From: Cryptomeria japonica
Lineage: Eukaryota > Streptophyta > Pinopsida > Cupressales > Cupressaceae
Assembly: GCF_030272615.1 (NCBI RefSeq)
Contig: NC_081406.1
Location: 190,831,891 to 190,895,890, forward strand
DNA length: 64,000 bases
Direction: 5' to 3'
Positions 56,693-64,000 of the stretch are shown in pieces. The position numbers and the translations under genes are program-made. Numbering within the stretch: position 1 is the stretch's first letter; each line of letters opens with the position of its first letter. A model generated the notes under the pieces. That model was given only the letters and a program-made list of their open reading frames with translations. It was not told the origin of the DNA and ran no database searches.

Positions 56693-58589
56693 GAAGAATT
56701 ATGAGGAGGAAGGATGACAAGGAAGTATTTTTATGCCCCCTCGAGAGGACATGCGAGTTCGAAGAACATGGGTGTGCTCTCGAAAGGAATTAGAAGAATA
56801 AGTGATGAAAGGGTGAGGATAATGAAAGAGGGAATGAGAATGGGTTGGAGTGTTGTTAATGAAATGAGACAAAGAAGTGATAAATGGATTGGATTTCTTG
56901 TTGAGAAAGTATAGAGAGAAAACCTAGATTTGATATTGTCGTGAATAGTCTACACCACTGATTATAAGAACCAAGATGATACGAAGATCTGAGGCATGGA
57001 CTAAAGCTCAATCAAATAGGAATGCCTTGATCACAATAATGCAAGTGTTCATAAACACTAATGCAGGGTTGTCGGTTCAAACAAGACCTTCAAACACACC
57101 ATGCCATGAAAACTATGCCCCATTATACACCAACCAAGACATACCAAGATATAGGATGATCAAGGTAGTCCTGAATAAGTATAAAGGTAGTCCTGAATAA
57201 GTATAATCTTGGGACAGAAGATGAAAAAAAAGCAAAAATCTCAAGCCTGCTAATGACATGCACATGACCAACTAACATCTCTTGCCAAGGGTAGGATACG
57301 GATTTGGATAAACTCTCGGACTAGGGGAGGATACATCCTGATGGGGAGGTTATGGATTGATTGATGGATGACAAAAGACAAGTTGGATGCACAAGGTCTA
57401 TAAATGAGAGGATTGTTTCTTGGATTTGATTAGCAGAGTATGGATGGGTGCTTGGATTAGGCAAAAGTTAGTGCGAGCTTAGGTAGATGGGAAAAGCTCA
57501 GTTTGATGGATTGGATAGGATTGGAAGAAGGATAAATGATTAGATAGGATGAAAAAGGGGGATGGATATTTTAATAGGATTGGATTAGGGATGGGATTAT
57601 TGATTGAATTGGAAGTGATGGAGAATATGATTGGATGAGATAGGATTTGATTGACTGGAACCAATGACAAGGGAGAACCAATGGGTGGTAAGAGGATGGA
57701 TGAATGGAATAAGGAAGTTATTGTTTGGATATGAGAAAGATGGATGGAGTGGATGGATATGTATAGGACATGGAGAACTGGAGGTAGGGTGATGGAGACC
57801 CAAGGACTATGCTACAAAGGAGTGAAATGCCCCATACTAGAGGTAGTGGAATTAAGGATGCAAGGATGGTGGATGAAGATGTATGAGGTGGAAGGATAAC
57901 GTGTAATGGATATGGATGGTAGAGGATTAAGGCTTGAATGATCCAAAGCATGCATGCATATACATTATTTTTCCTCTTATATGATCAAGACAAAAGATAC
58001 TACTAGAGGATTCATTTTGATAGGATGAGGGATATGAGATGGAGGATATGGATAGGATAGTCAAGATCAAAGATAGGAAAGGAGAATGGACTTAGATAAG
58101 ATGCAGATGGATGGGAGGATTGTTTGAATGAAGCTTGCCCCTAAGTGTAGAGTGCAAGGGGATGAGGGGATTACACATGATTCTTGTTTGCCAAGTTTTC
58201 ATAATGGTACTTACCCAAGGTGCCACAAGAAGCAGTTTTCACCATTGGATGAAATGATTTTTCTTTAGTTTTTTAATTTTTTTTTTGTATTTTTCATGAT
58301 TTCTTGATTTTTTTTGAATTTTTGGAATAGTTTGGATGGATAAGGATGAGGATGAGTGGATATGGAATATAGTGAATGAATGAAGGAGGAAGGGAGGACT
58401 CAAGAATATAGTTCCATAGATGGTATCCCTTAGTATTTATTTGAAGTGGAGGTATGCTCATAGATGTTGGCATCAATGAAATGGATATGGGATGAAATAT
58501 ATGGATTTGTAAAGGTTTAGACTAACAGAATGGGATTGTGAAAAATGGATGGTGGATAATGGATGGGGTTTTGAAGAATTTGTGGAAGA
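56693..58589. other. 3' interior of element G, GGATGGA-rich
   Basis: Purine-rich plus strand with countless GGATGG / GGATTGG words, degenerate. Short open frames on both strands have repetitive composition and no recognised domain. Confidence 0.5.
57162..57205. repeat. Two-copy 22-bp tandem repeat
   Basis: AAGGTAGTCCTGAATAAGTAT starts at 57162 and 57184. Confidence 0.85.
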
Positions 58590-60330
58590 TCAAAATTGGC
58601 ACACACCTTGAAGGGTGTTGGAGTAGTAGGGGAGAGTGTTTTGAATTAGATAGAGGATAAAGTGTGGATTTTGGGAAATGAGGACCCAAAATAGAAGAAG
58701 GGGATGATCGAGTTGGGATGGTGGATTTGGGATGGTGGATTTTGGGACATAAGGACCCAAAATGGATTTTGAAGATGGAGGAGTGTTAGATGGAGGATTG
58801 GAAGACTTGTGAATTGATGGAGCTTTTGGGTTAACAAGTTTGGATGCCAATTTTGATTTTGCTTTGGGATGCATTGCTTCTTTGGGAATCCACATAGTTT
58901 TTGATTTTTTCTTTTGGGGCCTTTGTGGCCTTTTTTATTTTTCTTTCTTTTGGATCACATTTTTCTTTTGAGCATGTCGTTTTGAGGGGACATGTTGATC
59001 CTTTGATTTTTGTGGATTTTGAGCTTAATGCTTTTTAGATTGGGCATCCAAGTTGCTTTCAATTGCAATGGGATGGGTGCATGAGGATGTATGATTTAAG
59101 GATTTTATGGATGGTGGGATGATGGAAGGAGAGTGTTGGGAGGCATTCACTAATGTGTTCCTTTGTTGATATTTCTTAGGGATAGTGGATGGAGGGATGT
59201 AAGGACCCAAAATGGATGGAAGTAATCGAGGATTTAGCTTTGGAATATAAGGTCCCAAAATGGGTGTGGATGATGGGGGGTGATGGGATTCTGATTTGTA
59301 TGAAGGAAATTTGGATTTAAGAGGAATAGATGATGTACCAACATCTTGAGCATTAGCTTGGGGCCCCTTATTATTTCAGAAAGAAGATGCGATTCCATTT
59401 GGAGGGGGATGAGATGTGGAAGGAAGATTAGGATCTTTAGATGGATTGGGATCATGAAATGGAGATGAAGGGATACTTTGATCTTGACTAGGGAGGTTAT
59501 CATGAGATGAAGTGGGAGGTGTGATTGGATCATGAGATGTGAGAGGATCATGTGATGGAGGGAGATGGTTGGATAGAGGAATCATATGATCATGAGAGGA
59601 AGTGGAGGGAATGCCATCATTAGATGGAGTAGAGAGAGATGTATCATGAGATGGAGAGTATTCTATGCTATCATGATTTGGAACAAGATTTTAAGATGTT
59701 TGCAGTTGTGGGGATTGTGTGATGGAGGAGGATATGGAAGCTTTGATGTGAGTAGGTGGGGAAATGGGGGTAACATGAAGTGCAGAGGATTGGGATTTGT
59801 TTTGAGGTGGGGGTGATTGGGGTGGATGGAGGACTTGAGGAGACTTGGCCACTTTGCTTTGAGGTGAGGATTTTGTCTCCTTTGCTAGCATGTCTTGGGT
59901 AAGATTATGGATGATGGACTTCGAGGATGTGGACAATATAGATTTTGGAGGATTAGGATTAAATGGAGGATTGGGATTGGATGAAGGATTAGGATTAGAT
60001 GAGGGATTGGGATTGGGATTGGATGGAAGATTAGGATAATGGATTGGGGAATTAGGATTAATGCTTGGAGGATTATGGAGTAAAGGATTTGGATGGGGAG
60101 TAGAGATAATGAATTTATTATAGAAGGATGGGGATTGGGTGTAGATGGGGGGGAGATGAAGGTATACATATTGGATTAGAGGAGTATATGGGTGAGGAAT
60201 AATATGGAGATATGGATGGGGAATAAGATGTATTTCTCTTGTCGAAGGTAGGGGAAGGATAAGAGATATGGTATAGATTGGGATTGGGTCTAATGTGTTT
60301 GGATGGGATGGATGAAGGTATGATAGGAAA
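58590..60330 (-). pseudogene. Pro/Ser/Asn-rich repeat ORF of element G, few stops
   Basis: On the minus strand one register is open from about 60330 to 58590 apart from a few stops (near 59689, 59374, 59023 and a TGA-free remainder): starts at 59936, 59585, 59258 and 58895 all lie in it. It reads as an NPNP-rich stretch (SNPNPSSNPNPPFNPNPPKS), a Gln/Ser/Pro part, an SHDP repeat region (SHDPLTSHDPITPP), and at least three copies of ILGPY(I/V)P (SILGPYVPKSTIPN, SILGPYIPPSTIPK, PILGPYIPKLNPRL), then a Lys-rich part with KSKTMWIPKEAMHPKAKSKL. No known domain. Low-complexity codons could come from DNA repeats, but the lack of stops over 580 codons argues for past coding. Confidence 0.45.
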
Positions 60331-60519
60331 GTGGGAGATTATGGGATTAACTTGGTAGGAAGATTAGTGAACTTCCATGAGCATCTTCTCATACCAAGCT
60401 TTGAAATTCTAGGTAGTCATGTTGAGAGTGAAGGATAGATTGGAATTGGATAAATATATTTTGGAGGAGAAAGATTATAAAGATGATGTTAAATGAAGAT
60501 GAGGATTAGGACTTAGCTT

Positions 60520-60965
60520 GGAATGATAATGGATTAGATTTGATTGGATTAGTCCTTGGATTAGGACTTGATTTGATTGGATTGGTCCTTAGATTAGGAC
60601 TTGATTTGATTGGATGATTGATTGATTGGATTGGATTGAATTGGATTAGATTGGATTGGATTGGATTGGATTTGATTTGATTTGATTTGATTTGATTTGA
60701 TTTGATTGGATTGGATTGGATTTGATTAGTCCTTGGATTAGGACTTGGTTTGATTGGATTTGGATTGGAATTGGTTTGAGTGGATTTGATTTGGATTGGA
60801 ATTGATTTGGTTGGATTGGATTAGTCCTTGGATTAGGACTTGATTTGATTGGATTGGTCCTTAGATTAGGACTTGATTGGATTTGGATTGGTCCTTGGAT
60901 TAGGACTTGATTGGATTTAGATTAGATTGAATTGGATTGGATTGGATTGGATTTGATTTGATTAA
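60520..60965. repeat. Pentanucleotide (GGATT/GATTT)n region with a higher-order unit
   Basis: Runs of GGATT and GATTT (pure GATTT run at about 60668-60708) alternate with a longer module around TCCTTGGATTAGGACTTGATT, which recurs at about 60556, 60587, 60731, 60827, 60855 and 60890. Confidence 0.9.
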
Positions 60966-62220
60966 ATGATTGGATGATTGTTTGGGGGATTGGATGACCG
61001 GATTAGGAAGATGGATGGATTTGATTGATTGGAATTTTGGAGATTTGATTGGATCAGAGGGAGAATGATTATGGAAGAACAGATAGATAAAAGGAAGAAT
61101 AAAGGGGGAGGCTACACAAAGTCGAATGAATGGTTTGGACAAAAAAAATTGGTTGAGGAAGGATGATTGTTTGAATGGATGAAAGTGGATTGGGGATTGG
61201 AGAATTTCTTGGATAGATAGAAAGGGATTAAAGATTTGATGACAAGATGAAATTTGGAAAGAGGGATGATTGATTGGTTGTGGGAGATGGAATTGGCAAG
61301 AGATGTCAAGTAAAGAGAACACAATGGTCAAAAGAAGTTAGACTCAAAAGACACTTATGCTCCTTCATAATATATCCTATGGCAAGTAAGGACAATAGTC
61401 AATGGATCCCAATTGGTTTCCCAACTACGCTTACCTAGAGTGGACACTTAGATGCTTGAATCCACTGGCTCCCCTCCATGACACTCACTTCCTCGAGGGA
61501 GCCAAACATCAATTCCCATGAAAAATCCTCATGGTGAGCTTTGTGTCTCTGCTAAGGGCCATAAAAATATGGGCAGCTTCGGAGGTCCAATCTCTTGCAC
61601 CGATGACTAGAAGGTTTTTGGCCACTATGCTCAAGGTGTTTAGTATGGCTTCCCATTAGGAGCTACCCTTCGTAGTTGCACAAGCGCAATTGAGGCCTAT
61701 AGCCCAACGAAGCACCAAGAACTATGTAGTCATGCAAGCGTGATTGAGATCTCTAGGATCCTACTAAGCACCCAATGTGAGAGTGAACTCTCAAATAGCC
61801 CCAAATATTGATTCTTTTGATCTCAATGGCCTATTTATTATAGTGAGTTGGGAACCCTAGGTCTGGGTGTACTCACTTGGGTCATTCCCCTCTCACTAAC
61901 TCTAAGAGCAACACAAGAGGGCAGGCCTGCTAAGGGTAAAACATGCGACAAACATTAAAATCTTGGAGGGTCAGGATTTATGATCATCTAGATAGACAAG
62001 AGCATACTCTCCCACCTTTACACTTTTCACAAACACAAAAAATAATGGTTTATTTACCCCCTAATTAGATCTAGGTGCCTAGTTAAAAAAAAAGACACAA
62101 TGTTTGATTGAAACTCCTGAGCAACCTATAAAACAATTGGATTAGTAGTTTTTGTATTTGTTAAGTCTTGGATAGTCGAAGAAGCTGCAACACTCATATA
62201 AAAAATATATCAGTAGCTAC
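60966..62220. other. Interior of element G without recognised genes
   Basis: A minus-strand frame of 143 codons (61331-60900) is repeat-derived at one end (SNPIQSNPIQSN) and otherwise unrecognised. 61370-62060 is of normal complexity with no ORF. Possibly leader sequence of the element. Confidence 0.4.
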
Positions 62221-62224
62221 TGGT

Positions 62225-62770
62225 CTGCAAAAACAACACACGCACTAAAATGCAGTCAGGCGCACTGAAGCACCTACACAGGCACTAAAACGCTTGAATA
62301 CACGTTGAAGAGGGCCGAAATCAAAACAAATTATAGAAAATAAATACAAACAAGATTGCTAATTTATACCTGACTATCGTGTTGTTCTGGATCGGTCACA
62401 CTGAAGCACCTGCACATGCACTGAACTGCCTACGCTCACGCTGAAACACAGAAACTTGCAACAAAAGTTAGTGGTTAAAATTTAAAATTCAAAAAAATTT
62501 AATTTTTTTGCAAAGGGCAAGATTATGAAAATAGTCGCCCTGGTACAGTTTAGCCCGCGCTGAAACGCAGGCGTACACGCTGAAAAAGACCAAAAGGGTT
62601 AGCAGATTTCAAATGGAAGTGGGAAATTAATTTAAGTTTAGAACCCTCACGCTGATGCATCTACGCAAGCACTGAAAGTTCTTTGGGTCGCGTTGAACCT
62701 GAGTCATTCATGCTAAACCCGAGTCGTTCGCGTTGATTTGCAGGCGCTTGTGCTATTTCGATACCTGCAA
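62225..62770. repeat. Degenerate CACTGAAGC/ACGCTGAA repeats in the leader of element G
   Basis: CGCACTGAAGCACCTACAC, CACACTGAAGCACCTGCAC, ACGCTGAAACAC, GCGCTGAAACGCAGGCG and ACGCTGATGC-type words recur at irregular 20-100 bp spacing, with CpG-rich composition unlike the surroundings. Confidence 0.6.
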
Positions 62771-62802
62771 CTTGCACACTCACAAAAATGTTAGATTCAG
62801 GG

Positions 62803-62829
62803 ACATGGGTCCCACCAGGCATGCCAGAA
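62803..62829 (-). promoter_or_regulatory. Probable primer binding site of element G
   Basis: Minus strand TTCTGGCATGCCTGGTGGGA, then CCCATG, follows the 5' LTR end. The TGGCA start fits a tRNA CCA-end primer, but I could not assign the tRNA. Confidence 0.55.
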
Positions 62830-63705
62830 TGAAGAGGGGAAAACATAGCAAGGGAAGATCAGATGGTTAGTATTCAAATGAAGCATTCAAACACATAAAA
62901 CATAAAGAATGACCATTTATACCTTGCTATTTTTACCTCTCCCTTGGATTGAGCTTGATGAAGTGGATGGATGATGAGAATGCGCCCTTGATGCTCCACT
63001 TGATGTTCTCCTTGCTTGATATGATGTGGAATAATCTCCTTTTCTCAAAAATATTAATGGATTTGATGGGATTATTGGATGGGCTTTGGATGGATTTGAT
63101 TTGAAAGATTGAAGAAAGAAGAGAGAGGAGAAAATAGTATCATGACAATGCATGGGAAGTGGATTATTTTGTGAGGAGAATAGGCTTCAATTTATAGATT
63201 GGAGAAGGCCAATGGAGGGCCAAGATTGATTTGATCATGAAGGGCTGAGAATGATTTTAGATAGAAGGCATGGATCAGGGGTACCTTGGGAAAATAAACA
63301 GGAATATAAAATTCCTTGGAAAAGTGGGGGAGAAATTTGAATTTCAAATATGAGGAATTAAAAATTCCAAAATAAGGATGCATTGAGGGATTCAAAAAAA
63401 ATTGAATTTCTTTGAGAGACTCAATGTTGATGTGACATGAGTGGGAATTAAAAAATTGAGGGATAATGATAATCATGATTATGAGAGATTCAAGAAGGAT
63501 TAATTAGGTTAAGTGGGATTAGGAAAAGTCATTTGTAGGAATCACATGACTAGGTTAATTAATTAGAATTAATTAACTGAGTGGGTTTAGAGGAAATAAT
63601 TATTGGACAATAGTGATAGAATTAATTAAATTATATTTAATTAACACTGAGAGGAATAAGGATAACACAATTAAATTAATTAAATATTAATTTTAGGTGT
63701 CTACA
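62830..63705 (-). repeat. 5' LTR of element G
   Basis: 876 bp; plus strand TGAAGAGGGG to GGTGTCTACA. Differs from the other LTR by scattered substitutions and small indels. Confidence 0.9.
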
Positions 63706-64000
63706 CCCCCTACCAGTCCTCTAACTCAATATCAATTTAAGGAGCAGCAGGAAAACAATCAAGCACTGGAAGCCATTGTAAGTGCATTGTCTGATACTGA
63801 ATACATTGATGTACATGGATTAGAAGCTTAGAACTCTTTTACCTGCCTATGCAATCAGAGTTTCTGCTACTCAAGAGTTAAGGTTAGTGAGTAGTGATAA
63901 GGTCACTATTGATTCACTTATTGGTAAATTGACTGCATTCGAATTGCATAGTTTTGATAATAGTATTTCTAAGTCATTTGAATTAGCTTTTAAGGCATCT
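63706..64000 (+). pseudogene. Copia F gag, continued, with an internal deletion
   Basis: CCCCC at 63706-63710 is the right TSD of G. Gag resumes in frame: PTSPLTQYQFKEQQENNQAL, ALSDTEYIDVHGLEA. Near 63826-63835 it jumps, out of frame, to LLPAYAIRVSATQELR, which lies about 240 bases further on in E and D, so part of the UBN2-like region is deleted. Continues past the right edge (GKLTAFELHSFDN). Confidence 0.82.

Larger units (their letters stand above)
55655..63705 (-). mobile_element. Element G: LARD-like LTR element without pol, minus strand
   Basis: LTRs of 879 bp (55655-56533) and 876 bp (62830-63705), a polypurine tract beside the left LTR and a primer-type site beside the right one set minus orientation. 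TSD CCCCT/CCCCC. The 6.3-kb interior has no gag, protease, integrase or RT motif; it has tandem repeats and one long degenerate Pro/Ser/Asn-rich frame. This fits a large retrotransposon derivative that moves with proteins from a partner. Confidence 0.82.
46532..64000 (+). mobile_element. Copia F: Ty1/copia retrotransposon, 5' LTR and gag only, split by E and G
   Basis: The 5' LTR occupies 46532-47019 and 54375-55459, the primer site 55460-55473, and gag 55530-55654 plus 63706 onward. Element E splits the LTR and element G splits gag. The gag reading joins in frame across G through one TSD copy. The 3' part is outside the window. Confidence 0.85.

Noticed and set aside
57479-58895. Assorted short Pro/Ile/His-rich minus-strand frames in element G outside the main register
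   Set aside because: Off-register readings of GGATGG-type repeats with no continuity; only the register at 58590-60330 was kept.
60520-60965. CRISPR-like array
   Set aside because: Pentanucleotide tandem repeat without unique spacers, in plant transposon DNA.

Overview
The window looks like the intergenic, transposon-packed DNA of a seed plant with a large genome. The evidence is Ty1/copia elements with plant gag and pol and a primer site complementary to initiator tRNA-Met, a plant L1-type LINE with a DUF4283-like ORF1, a TRIM, and telomere-like TTTAGGG pieces inside LTRs. A gymnosperm, perhaps a conifer, is my inference; no sequence here proves it. I found no host gene, tRNA, rRNA or CRISPR array. 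Almost all coding sequence is degenerate transposon sequence, and its main interest is the nesting order, which several target-site duplications (TSDs) resolve to the base.

Layout. (1) 1-5304, minus: element A, an LTR element cut by the left edge, with a copia-style LTR and primer site but an unusual payload (coiled-coil/zinc-knuckle protein and a long unknown ORF). It sits in (2) a minus-strand LINE, 5305 to about 8470. (3) 8471-12822: gene-free, with small tandem duplications and a possible LTR remnant. (4) About 12823-27390: a DNA transposon coding for an unusual transposase-like protein, split by copia B (14956-23921, TSD TATCA) and by an LTR-like insertion near 25160-26015. B carries a solo LTR (15174-16670, TSD AGGGT) inside its own 5' LTR. 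(5) About 27620-46531, minus: a decayed Ty3/gypsy element broken by a TRIM (29176-29536, TSD ATGTC), copia C (30106-37015), copia D (38159-44996, TSD CAATG) and the 5' LTR of copia F. (6) 46532-64000: copia F, plus strand, whose LTR is split by copia E (47020-54369, minus) and whose gag is split by LARD-like element G (55655-63705, minus).

How the parts relate. LINE, DNA transposon and gypsy are the oldest layers. A, B, C, D and F landed in them, and the solo LTR, E and G landed in B and F. A to F share an LTR plan: TG(T)TGGCA-type start, repeated TTAACCGGGT/CCTAACAGG modules, a C-tract followed by TCTYA, then the tRNA-Met primer site. No element has an intact gag-pol. D lacks the reverse-transcriptase core through a clean in-frame deletion. 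The most unusual items are the split DNA transposon, the chimeric payload of A, and the Pro/Ser-rich repeat ORF of G.
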